Origin: Sphingomonadales bacterium
GTDB lineage: Bacteria; Pseudomonadota; Alphaproteobacteria; Sphingomonadales; Sphingomonadaceae
Reading direction: 5' to 3'
DNA length: 64,000 nucleotides
NCBI GenBank assembly: GCA_017302615.1
Contig: JAFLDB010000005.1
Span: forward strand, 1-64,000
Shown here: piece by piece, positions 1 through 7,454 of the stretch
Position numbering within the stretch: the stretch's first letter is position 1
Layout of the letters: the number at the start of each line of letters is the position of its first letter
Notes under the pieces: model-generated
What the model saw: only the letters and a program-made list of their open reading frames with translations
What the model was told of the DNA's origin: nothing
Databases searched by the model: none
Translations under genes and position numbers: made by a program

Positions 1-126
1 CTGTTCAACAAGCTCAAGAACTGGCGCAGGGTGGCGACCCGCTACGACAAAACCAAGGAATCCTACCTCGGCTTCGTCGCACTCGCATCAGTCAAACTCT
101 GGATACCCTTTGTCCACGAAACCTAG
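1..126 (+). mobile_element. IS5-family transposase, C-terminal fragment cut by window edge
   Basis: The first 41 codons read in frame 1 to a TAG stop at 124-126. They contain ATRYDKTKESYLGFVAL and KLWIPFVHE, the conserved tail of IS5-family (IS427-like) DDE transposases, including the arginine/tyrosine-rich helix that follows the catalytic glutamate. Only the C-terminus is visible, so it is unknown whether the element is complete to the left. I could not define the terminal inverted repeat; it should lie a few tens of bases after the stop. Its presence beside the altered lepA 3' end suggests a mobile or island boundary. The assignment rests on motif memory, but the stretch is characteristic. 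Confidence 0.8.
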
Positions 127-277
127 GGCTGCCGGCAGATCCTCAGAACCCACCTCCAGCGGAACGCGCATATTTTCTGCCTAAGTTAAGGCTTCAGGAT
201 GCAGGCCTTACTTACTCCTCGGCTATCCACATCCTTGGAGACGGGCACTGCGCGCCCTCCTCGGGATGAGCGGGAGG
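127..277. other. Non-coding junction between transposase tail and lepA relic
   Basis: No convincing gene is present in these 151 bases. The first 60 or so probably include the right end of the insertion sequence. The rest holds no clear RNA gene or terminator. The segment around 211-225, read on the minus strand, ends in Glu-Glu-stop and faintly resembles the LepA terminus, but the match is too short to call. Confidence 0.4.
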
Positions 278-309
278 CTACTCCTCGCCCATCCGCAGCG
301 CCGCAATAA
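278..309 (-). pseudogene. Relic of the lepA 3' terminus (about ten codons)
   Basis: On the minus strand this stretch encodes [13 protein letters not shown], identical to the last nine residues of the intact LepA whose stop lies 68 bp upstream in transcription order (346-348). The two copies differ at five positions, all synonymous third positions. The relic uses GCG, GCG, CTG, CGG, GAG, typical of this genome, while the live gene uses GCT, GCT, CTT, CGC, GAA. The relic therefore looks like the ancestral lepA end and the live gene like a replaced tail. This pattern is expected after site-specific integration into a gene 3' end; the mechanism is inference. Confidence 0.75.
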
Positions 310-331
310 CCCTTCGACAGGCTCAGGGCGA
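310..331. repeat. Palindromic REP-like repeat
   Basis: CCCTTCGACAGGCTCAGGG carries CCCT/AGGG inverted ends. It belongs to the short dispersed repeat that is very common in sphingomonad and some xanthomonad genomes, often seen translated as LSLSKG. It sits exactly between the lepA relic and the live lepA stop codon, as a likely insertion or as part of the element that rebuilt the lepA end. Only one copy was noticed in this window. Confidence 0.65.
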
Positions 332-345
332 CCGGATCAGCGGAG

Positions 346-2163
346 CTACTCTTCGCCCATGCGAAGAGCAGCAATAAATGCCTCCTGCGGGATCGACACA
401 TTCCCATACTCCCGCATCCGCGCCTTCCCCTTCTTCTGCTTTTCCAGCAGCTTCTTCTTCCGGGTGATATCCCCGCCATAGCACTTGGCGGTCACGTCCT
501 TGCGCATGGCGGCAATCGTCTCGCGGGCGATGACCTTGCCGCCGATCGCGGCCTGGACCGGGATCTTGAACAGGTGGCGGGGGATCAGGTCTTTCAGGCG
601 TTCGCACATGTGGCGGCCGCGGGCCTCGGCCTGGGCGCGGTGGACGATCATGGAGAGCGCGTCGACCGGCTCGTTGTTGACCAGGATGCTCATCTTGACC
701 AGATCGCCTTCGCGCAGGCCGATCTGCTCGTAATCGAAGCTGGCATAGCCGCGGCTGATGCTTTTCAGGCGGTCATAGAAATCGAACACCACTTCGTTGA
801 GCGGCAATTCATAGCTCACCTGGGCGCGGCCGCCGACGTAGGTGAGGCCGGTCTGCACGCCGCGGCGATCCTGGCAGAGCTTGAGGATCGAGCCGAGGTA
901 TTCGTCCGGCGTGTAGATCGTCGCCTTGATCCACGGTTCGTCGATCTGCTCGATCCGGCTGGGATCGGGATAGTCGGCCGGGTTGTGGAGGTAGATCTCG
1001 CGCGCGTCGTCGGTGCGGCTGGCGCGCAGCTGGATGCGGTAGACCACCGATGGCGCGGTGGTGATCAGGTCAAGGTCATACTCGCGGGTCAGCCGTTCCT
1101 GGATGATTTCCAGGTGCAGCAGACCCAGGAAGCCGCAGCGGAAGCCGAAGCCGAGCGCGGCGCTGCTTTCCATTTCGAAGCTGAAGCTGGCATCGTTGAG
1201 GCGCAGCTTGGCGATGGATTCGCGCAGTTTCTCGAAATCGGCGGCGTCGACCGGGAACAGGCCGCAGAACACCACCGGTTGGACTTCCTTGAAGCCGGGC
1301 AGCGGCTCGGCGGCGCCGGCCTTGGCGGTGGTGATGGTGTCACCGACCTTGGCCTGGGCCACTTCCTTGATCTGGGCGGTGATGAAGCCGATCTCGCCCG
1401 GGCCGAGTTCGGGCAGGTGCTCGATCTTGGGGGTCATGCAGCCGACCCGGTCGATCAGGTGTTCGGTGCCGCCGGCCATGAATTTGACCTGGAGGCCCTT
1501 TTTGATCACGCCGTCGATCACCCGCACGAGGATGACCACGCCGAGGTAGGGATCGTACCAGCTATCGACCAGCATGGCTTTGAGCGGGGCGTCGCGGTCG
1601 CCCTTGGGCGGGGGGATGCGCTTGACCACGGCTTCGAGCACTTCCTCGATCCCGATGCCGGACTTGGCGCTGGACAGGACCGCGTCGCTGGCGTCGAGGC
1701 CGATGATCTCCTCGATCTCGGCCTTGACCTTCTCGGGTTCGGCGGCGGGCAGGTCGATCTTGTTGATGACGGGGACGATCTCGTGGTCGTGCTCGATCGA
1801 CTGGTAGACGTTGGCGAGGGTCTGGGCTTCGACCCCCTGCGCGGCGTCGACGACCAGCAGCGCGCCTTCGCAGGCGGCAAGGCTGCGGCTGACTTCATAG
1901 GCGAAGTCGACGTGGCCGGGGGTGTCCATCAGGTTGAGCTCGTATTCCAGCCCGTCGTGGGCCTTGTACTTGAGGCGGACCGTCTGGGCCTTGATGGTGA
2001 TCCCGCGATCCTTCTCAATGTCCATATTATCAAGGACTTGCGCGCTCATCTCGCGCTCGGACAGGCCGCCGGTGAACTGGATCAGGCGGTCGGCCAGCGT
2101 GGACTTGCCGTGGTCGATATGGGCAATGATGCTGAAGTTGCGGATACGGGACAGGTCAGTCAT
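346..2163 (-). CDS. lepA: Elongation factor 4 (LepA) GTPase
   Basis: A 605-residue translational GTPase of standard LepA length. The P-loop AHIDHGKST is at residues 14-22, the G3 motif DTPGHVDF at about 80-87, and NKIDLP follows as G4. The C-terminal LepA-specific domain ([14 protein letters not shown]) is present, so the protein is complete. EF4 binds stalled or mistranslocated ribosomes and promotes back-translocation or subunit maturation. The final dozen codons have AT-rich third positions (GCA TTT ATT GCT GCT CTT), unlike the rest of the gene, though the protein sequence is normal. No Shine-Dalgarno is obvious; a promoter-like element ends only about nine bases before the ATG, so the mRNA may be leaderless. 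Confidence 0.97.
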   Translation of the reverse strand: MTDLSRIRNFSIIAHIDHGKSTLADRLIQFTGGLSEREMSAQVLDNMDIEKDRGITIKAQTVRLKYKAHDGLEYELNLMDTPGHVDFAYEVSRSLAACEGALLVVDAAQGVEAQTLANVYQSIEHDHEIVPVINKIDLPAAEPEKVKAEIEEIIGLDASDAVLSSAKSGIGIEEVLEAVVKRIPPPKGDRDAPLKAMLVDSWYDPYLGVVILVRVIDGVIKKGLQVKFMAGGTEHLIDRVGCMTPKIEHLPELGPGEIGFITAQIKEVAQAKVGDTITTAKAGAAEPLPGFKEVQPVVFCGLFPVDAADFEKLRESIAKLRLNDASFSFEMESSAALGFGFRCGFLGLLHLEIIQERLTREYDLDLITTAPSVVYRIQLRASRTDDAREIYLHNPADYPDPSRIEQIDEPWIKATIYTPDEYLGSILKLCQDRRGVQTGLTYVGGRAQVSYELPLNEVVFDFYDRLKSISRGYASFDYEQIGLREGDLVKMSILVNNEPVDALSMIVHRAQAEARGRHMCERLKDLIPRHLFKIPVQAAIGGKVIARETIAAMRKDVTAKCYGGDITRKKKLLEKQKKGKARMREYGNVSIPQEAFIAALRMGEE

Positions 2164-2172
2164 ACCCCGCGC

Positions 2173-2200
2173 CGTTAGCAGGACCGCCCGGCCCTGTCAG
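2173..2200 (-). promoter_or_regulatory. Predicted lepA promoter
   Basis: On the minus strand CTGACA (2200-2195) is followed after 16 bases by CTAACG (2178-2173) and a GC-rich stretch, the layout seen at eleven other units in this window. It lies between the stop of the GGDEF-EAL gene and the lepA ATG. The expected transcription start is within two or three bases of the ATG. Confidence 0.5.
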
Positions 2201-2208
2201 CCAGTGTT

Positions 2209-4437
2209 TCAGGCCACCTTGGCGCGCGGCTTGCCGGGATCGACCTGGCCGAACTTGGGCAGGCTGATCGGGGTGCCGGGCTGCTGCATCAGCTGCATCG
2301 GATAACTGCCAGACGGCAAGGCCTGAAGCGGCATGCCGGCCTGCGCCAGGACATAGGGCGATACGCGGTGGCGGGTGCAAAGCCCCCCTGCCCCGTCGTC
2401 TACCAGCTGCTGTTCGAATTCCAGCCCCTGCATGGTCCCGGCCGAACGCCGTACCACTGCCACAGCCAGTTGCCCCTCGCCGAAGTCGACCACGAACTGG
2501 GTGCCTTCGGGCACGTCCATCAGCCCTTCGACCATGCAGCCCGAGCGCGAGAGGTTGCGCATCGTCACTTCGTAGCGGTGATCCTCGTGGATCAGCCCGA
2601 CCTTGCGCAGCACGGTGCGGCGATCCTGGCGATAACGGCTCGGCCCTTCCGGTTCGATCACCCACTCGCCGCTGGCCAGTGCCTCATCAACCAGCTCGGC
2701 CGTTGTCGGGCTGGCATAGATGTAACCCTGGATCTGCGAAACGCCGAGCTTGCGCATCGCTTCCAGCTCGTCATGCGCTTCGATCCCCTCGGCCGTGGTC
2801 TCCATCTTCAGGGCCTTGGCCAGGCTCACGATCGATGCGATGATTGCCGCGTTGCGGTTGCCTTCCTCGGTCACGCCGCGGATGAAGCTCTTGTCGATCT
2901 TGATCTTGTCGAACGGAGCGTGCTGCAAATAGCTGAGCGAGGAATAGCCAGTTCCGAAATCGTCCAGCGCCAGCCGCACACCCAGCAGCTTGAGCTGGTT
3001 GAACATTTCGCTGGTTGCGGCTTCATCGCCCAGAAAGATCGACTCCGTCAGCTCAAGTTCCAGCCGTTCGGGAGGAAGTTCGGCATGAGCCAGAGCCTGA
3101 GCGACCAGGCTGGGAAGGCCGGTGTTGGCAAACTGAGCAGCAGAAACATTGACCGCAACCCGCACTCCGCCCGGCCAGTTGGCGGCTTCCGCGCAGGCCT
3201 GTTTCAGGATCCAGTCGCCCAGCGGTCCGATCAGGTTCGCTTCTTCGGCAATCGGGATGAACACACTGGGAGGGACATCGCCAAGTTCGGGATGCTCCCA
3301 GCGCGAAAACGCCTCCATCGCAACAACCTTGTTCGACTTTGTGTCGACGATGGGCTGGTAAGCAACCCGCATCTGCCCGCTGCCAAGCGCATCGCGAAGG
3401 TCTTCTTCGATCTGACGACGGCGCTCGGCTTCGGAGTGCAGGTCACTGGAATAGAACCGGAACTGACCGCGCCCGCCGCCCTTGGCGGCATAAAGCGCCA
3501 GGTCGGCCGAGCGCACCAGTTCTTCGGAATTGATCCCATCGTACGGCGCAATGGCGATGCCGACCGAGGCCCCGATGACGCAGCGGCTCCCCTCGATCTG
3601 ATAGGGCTGGCTGATCATGGTGATGATCGTCTTGGCAATCTCGCCCAGCCGCCCGCGATCGTCGATGTCCGGCAGCATGATCTGGAATTCATCCCCGCCA
3701 AGGCGGCCGATTTCACAGTTCTTGTCGGAAATGACCCGCTGCAGGCGCTGGGCGACCTGCTTGAGCAGTTCGTCCCCTGCCGGATGGCCCAACGTATCGT
3801 TCACGGCCTTGAACCGGTCGAGGTCCATCATCATCACCGCACAGGCGCGCTTGGCCGCCTGGTAGGCAGTGAGCGTCGCGCTCAGCCGCTTGCCCATCCG
3901 GTGACGGTTGGCAAGACCTGTCAGCGAATCATACTGCGCCAGGCGCGAGGCATCTTTCTGGCTTTGCCGTGTCGCGGTGATGTCGGTGCCGTTTCCGCGA
4001 TAGCCAAGGAAAGTACCGTCGGCCTGCAACTGCGGACGGCCGGAGATCGACCACCAGATTTCCCGATCCTCGGCCGCGGCCCGCACCTGGATGTCCGAGA
4101 ACGTCTTACGCGCGCTCAGGATCAGGGGGAGCGTGCGTTCGACCGTATCATCTTCATCCCGGTCGAGCACGAACAGCGCCTGAATCGGCTGGCCGATCAG
4201 CGCCGACCGTTCACAGCCAAGCCGTTCGGCGATGCAATCGGAAATGTAGGTGATGCGGCCTTCGTTGTCGCTGGACCAGAACCAGCCCAGACCGGAGGCC
4301 TCGTAATCGCGCAGCAGCAGGACCGCCTGTTCAAGCTCAGAACCCGTGAGCGGCTTCTGCGACGCAGACGATGCCGCCTTGCCCGGTGCGAGCAGGCTGC
4401 GGAATCGTCCCAGTGCGGATCCACTCACGTTCGACAT
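2209..4437 (-). CDS. Soluble PAS-GGDEF-EAL-PilZ c-di-GMP protein
   Basis: A 742-residue cytoplasmic protein with no membrane segment. In order: a PAS sensor (about 45-165), a GGDEF domain with intact RLGGDEF (about 245-251), an EAL phosphodiesterase domain (about 350-600), and a C-terminal PilZ-like domain (about 640-725) with RRTVLR and RNLSRSG. The EAL signature itself is EAF, but the catalytic glutamate and arginine of ExxxR remain, and VNVS, LDDFGTGYS, KIDKSF and TAEGIE are present, so hydrolysis may be retained. The start MSNVSG was chosen because AGGGA precedes it; the frame is open further upstream but overlaps the preceding gene. It is a tandem paralogue of the next gene. Opposing synthase and hydrolase domains with a c-di-GMP reader suggest a self-sensing regulator (inference). 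Confidence 0.9.
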   Translation of the reverse strand: MSNVSGSALGRFRSLLAPGKAASSASQKPLTGSELEQAVLLLRDYEASGLGWFWSSDNEGRITYISDCIAERLGCERSALIGQPIQALFVLDRDEDDTVERTLPLILSARKTFSDIQVRAAAEDREIWWSISGRPQLQADGTFLGYRGNGTDITATRQSQKDASRLAQYDSLTGLANRHRMGKRLSATLTAYQAAKRACAVMMMDLDRFKAVNDTLGHPAGDELLKQVAQRLQRVISDKNCEIGRLGGDEFQIMLPDIDDRGRLGEIAKTIITMISQPYQIEGSRCVIGASVGIAIAPYDGINSEELVRSADLALYAAKGGGRGQFRFYSSDLHSEAERRRQIEEDLRDALGSGQMRVAYQPIVDTKSNKVVAMEAFSRWEHPELGDVPPSVFIPIAEEANLIGPLGDWILKQACAEAANWPGGVRVAVNVSAAQFANTGLPSLVAQALAHAELPPERLELELTESIFLGDEAATSEMFNQLKLLGVRLALDDFGTGYSSLSYLQHAPFDKIKIDKSFIRGVTEEGNRNAAIIASIVSLAKALKMETTAEGIEAHDELEAMRKLGVSQIQGYIYASPTTAELVDEALASGEWVIEPEGPSRYRQDRRTVLRKVGLIHEDHRYEVTMRNLSRSGCMVEGLMDVPEGTQFVVDFGEGQLAVAVVRRSAGTMQGLEFEQQLVDDGAGGLCTRHRVSPYVLAQAGMPLQALPSGSYPMQLMQQPGTPISLPKFGQVDPGKPRAKVA

Positions 4438-4547
4438 TGTCCCTGGTTGCCCCGGTAAGAAATCGGACCAGCCCGATAAGCTTTGATAACCACATGTGGT
4501 TTCCAAAAGCCTAACTCGCGGGGATTTCCTTGGGTTTGCCCCCGTCG

Positions 4548-7295
4548 TCAGGCCGCCGCATCGCGGCGCAGGCTGGCCGCGCGCGGACGATCCGTGCCCT
4601 GGTGTGAGAGCATGGCAATCCGGCCGGTTTCGTCGAGTTGCAGCGGAGTGGCGAACTCGACTCCCATCCGGTCCTGCTGCGACCACCGGGCGGTGGCGGT
4701 AACCATCTGACCTTCGGACATAATGATGGTAAAGATCGTGCCCGGCGGAACGTTCCACAAACCTTCGATCATGGCACCCGAAGCAGAGATGTTGCGGATC
4801 GTGCCATGATAGTGATGCCCGCCGTTCTCCAGCACGACCTTGCGCAGCATGGTCTGGCGGGAGGCGCGTGCGGCCCTTGGCCCAATCGCGATGGCGGTCA
4901 GGCCGGTCTGGAGTCTGATGGTCGCATTGGCCACGCTCAGCGGCTTCTCGTAGATATAGCCCTGGACATGGCTGCACCCCAGCATGCGCACCAGATCGAG
5001 CTCGTCGAGCGTTTCCACGCCTTCGGCGGTGGTTTCCATGCCCAGGGCCTCGGCCAGGTTGACGATCGAGGAAATGATCGCCCCGTTGCGGCTGCCTTCG
5101 ATGGTTGCCCCGCGCACGAAGGACTGATCGATCTTGATCTTGTCGAACGGAGCCTTCTTCAGATAGCCGAGCGCTGAATAGCCGGTGCCGAAATCGTCCA
5201 GCGCCAGGCGCACGCCGACCCGCTTCAGCGCCGTAAACATGGCATCGACGGCATCGTCGTCGCTCAGGAAAACGCTCTCCGTAATCTCGAGCTCCAGGCG
5301 CGAGGGATCGACTTGTGCTTCAGCGAGCGCGCTGGTGATGATGGCCGGCAAAGCAGGATTGGCGAACTGCAGGGGCGAAACGTTGACCGCGACACGGACA
5401 CTTTCGGGCCAGTTGGCCAGATCGCGGCAAGCCGTGCGCAGCGCCCACTCCCCGATTGGCGCAACCAGCCCGGAATCTTCCGCCACAGGGATGAACTTGG
5501 CTGGCGAGAGCTGTCCACGAACCGGATGATTCCAGCGCAGCAGCGCTTCGAATCCGGTGATCCGTTCGGTGACCGTGTGAACAACGGGCTGATAATAAAG
5601 CTCCAACCCGCCCTGAACCAGGGCATCGCGCAAGTCCTGTTCCAACTGGCGGCGTTCTTCGGCATCGCTGTGAAGGTCCGCGGCATAGAAGTGATGCCTG
5701 CCGCGACCACCATCCTTGGCCGCGTAGAGCGCAAGGTCAGCATTGCGGATGATCGCTTCGGACGTCACGCCATCGTCAGGCGAAAGAGCTATCCCGACGG
5801 ATGCCCCGATGATCACCCGATGCCCTTCGATCGAGTAGGGTTCGGACAGGTTGTGGATGACCCGCCGAGCCAGTGCGGCCAGATCCTCCCTTCGGTGACG
5901 CCCGGGCAGAATGACCTTGAATTCATCCCCGCCGAGGCGACCGACCCGCCCAAATTCGCCAATCGTCCGCTCAAGCCGCTGGGCCACTTGGGTCAGCAAG
6001 GCATCCCCGGCCGGGTGACCCATGGTGTCGTTGACCTGCTTGAAGCGGTCAAGATCGAGCAGGAAGACCGCGCAGGTGCGATGTTCCGGATTGGGCGCCA
6101 GCAGTATCTTCTCCAGCGTCTGGGCCATCTGAAGCCGGTTGGCGAGGCCGGTGAGCGAATCGTAATGCGCCAGGCGCGAGACCTGTTCCTCGGATCGGCG
6201 TTTTTCAGTCAGGTCATGCCCGGACCCGCGAAAGCCAAGAAAGTTGCCGAAGGAATCGTAAAGCGGCCGGCCGCTGACCGACCACCAGCGCTCCTCCTCC
6301 TCCCGAGTGGCCGCGCGCAAAGCGAGGTCGGTAAAGGCTGATCGGGCATTGAGGTGGAAAGCGAGGGTGCGCTCGCTCTCTTGTCCGGCGATATCCGGCT
6401 GAAACAGATCGGCGAGATGGCGACCCAGCAGCTTCTGCGGTTTGACCCCCAACACTGCCGCCACGGTCGCCGACACATAGACCAGCCCGCCGCGGCGATC
6501 GGTTTCCCAGAACCAACCCTGCCCGGTCTGCTCGAAGTCGTTGAGGATCTCCTCGGCGCGGGTCTGGGCCCGCTTGCGCTCGCGCTGGGCCTGAGCCTCA
6601 TGCTGATCGGCCCTGGCCTGGCGGAAGGCGACGAACAGGGCCACAGCCAGGCCAAGCGCTGTTGCAAACAGTGCGGCACGGCTGGCGCTGACCAGTGCCA
6701 CGCCCAGCCACAATCCTGATTGTGAAAGGACCAGCGGTGCCACCCGGCGATTGAGGATGACCGAGGCAATGCCGCCCAGGATCACCAGGATCCCGATCGA
6801 TTGCTCCCAAGTGGCCTCGCTTTGCTCGACCCAGAACGCGACGGCGAGACCGAACAGCAGCATTGGCAGCCCGACCAGTACGGCCATAAGGCCGAGCCGC
6901 TGGGCGGGGACGAACAGTCGGGTTTGCTCAAGCCTCTGGGCCAAGGGCGTCAGGGCAGCGCCAATTATGGCCAACGACGCCAATACCAGCGGCAAGATCC
7001 CCGGCAGTTCACGCGTGGCCACTGCGTTGAGCACGAGGCCACCGGCAAAGACCGGCCCCATGAACTTCCAGGTTGGGACAATATGATTGGGCAGGCCGTC
7101 ACGGGCTGCACCCTTGCGACTGGAGGTACTTTGCCGGGTCATGGCCGGCTGAGTGCGCCGGCCGGTTGTCGCAAGGCCGGTTTCGCCCCCCTGTTCGGCC
7201 TTCGCTCGCCCTTCGCCGGCCGCACCGCCCATGGCGCTGGGCGCCACAGGCAGGTCATCACTGACGTGCTCGCGGGGTTGAGGCATTGCCGACAT
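4548..7295 (-). CDS. Membrane-bound PAS-GGDEF-EAL-PilZ c-di-GMP protein
   Basis: A 915-residue protein. A polar N-terminus of about 75 residues precedes about five hydrophobic segments (roughly 80-225), then a short coiled linker, a PAS domain (about 250-375), GGDEF with RLGGDEF (about 455), EAL with canonical FEALLRW (about 585) and LDDFGTGYS, and a C-terminal PilZ-like domain with RQTMLRK and RNISASG. All catalytic motifs of both cyclase and phosphodiesterase are intact. The region from PAS to PilZ is collinear with the downstream 742-residue paralogue, which lacks the membrane part, so one arose from the other by duplication. The membrane module is not one I can name; it resembles a MASE-type sensor in size. 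The likely role is control of attachment or motility (inference). Confidence 0.9.
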   Translation of the reverse strand: MSAMPQPREHVSDDLPVAPSAMGGAAGEGRAKAEQGGETGLATTGRRTQPAMTRQSTSSRKGAARDGLPNHIVPTWKFMGPVFAGGLVLNAVATRELPGILPLVLASLAIIGAALTPLAQRLEQTRLFVPAQRLGLMAVLVGLPMLLFGLAVAFWVEQSEATWEQSIGILVILGGIASVILNRRVAPLVLSQSGLWLGVALVSASRAALFATALGLAVALFVAFRQARADQHEAQAQRERKRAQTRAEEILNDFEQTGQGWFWETDRRGGLVYVSATVAAVLGVKPQKLLGRHLADLFQPDIAGQESERTLAFHLNARSAFTDLALRAATREEEERWWSVSGRPLYDSFGNFLGFRGSGHDLTEKRRSEEQVSRLAHYDSLTGLANRLQMAQTLEKILLAPNPEHRTCAVFLLDLDRFKQVNDTMGHPAGDALLTQVAQRLERTIGEFGRVGRLGGDEFKVILPGRHRREDLAALARRVIHNLSEPYSIEGHRVIIGASVGIALSPDDGVTSEAIIRNADLALYAAKDGGRGRHHFYAADLHSDAEERRQLEQDLRDALVQGGLELYYQPVVHTVTERITGFEALLRWNHPVRGQLSPAKFIPVAEDSGLVAPIGEWALRTACRDLANWPESVRVAVNVSPLQFANPALPAIITSALAEAQVDPSRLELEITESVFLSDDDAVDAMFTALKRVGVRLALDDFGTGYSALGYLKKAPFDKIKIDQSFVRGATIEGSRNGAIISSIVNLAEALGMETTAEGVETLDELDLVRMLGCSHVQGYIYEKPLSVANATIRLQTGLTAIAIGPRAARASRQTMLRKVVLENGGHHYHGTIRNISASGAMIEGLWNVPPGTIFTIIMSEGQMVTATARWSQQDRMGVEFATPLQLDETGRIAMLSHQGTDRPRAASLRRDAAA

Positions 7296-7454
7296 GGCCG
7301 GCGTGATGCCCGAAAGCGTTTGAGAAACCGTTAAGTTTATCGTTAATTTTTGACCACTTGAGCCGAACCGACCGGTAATGGTGCAATCGCTTGAAATGGC
7401 CTCGTTTGACGGGCATCATCGCCCGAGAGAACAAGGATAATCCGGGGGTGATGA
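7296..7454. promoter_or_regulatory. Divergent intergenic region with TTAA direct repeats
   Basis: This AT-rich spacer separates the membrane c-di-GMP gene (minus) from phaC (plus). CGTTAA occurs at 7329-7334 and again at 7341-7346, giving TTAA-N8-TTAA. This resembles a CtrA box, which has N7, so the spacing is one base too long. A second TTAA-N8-TTAA lies downstream of fprA. No -10/-35 pair is convincing. Confidence 0.35.

Noticed and set aside
205..230. A third copy of the lepA terminal codons
   Set aside because: Only Glu-Glu-stop and a few bases match; the similarity is within chance.
574..2178. A 534-codon open frame antisense to lepA
   Set aside because: Its length follows from high third-position GC in lepA. 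The product is a low-complexity His/Asp/Gly-rich string without domains.
2368..4458. A 696-codon open frame antisense to the soluble GGDEF-EAL gene
   Set aside because: It is a mirror of the real gene, with no ribosome site and no recognisable motif, while the sense strand has full GGDEF, EAL and PilZ motifs.
4438..4977. 180-codon N-terminal extension of the soluble c-di-GMP protein
   Set aside because: It overlaps the upstream paralogue in another frame and has no domain; ATG at 4437 has an AGGGA site.
7329..7346. Canonical CtrA box
   Set aside because: The half-sites are separated by 8 rather than 7 bases. Kept only as an unexplained repeat.
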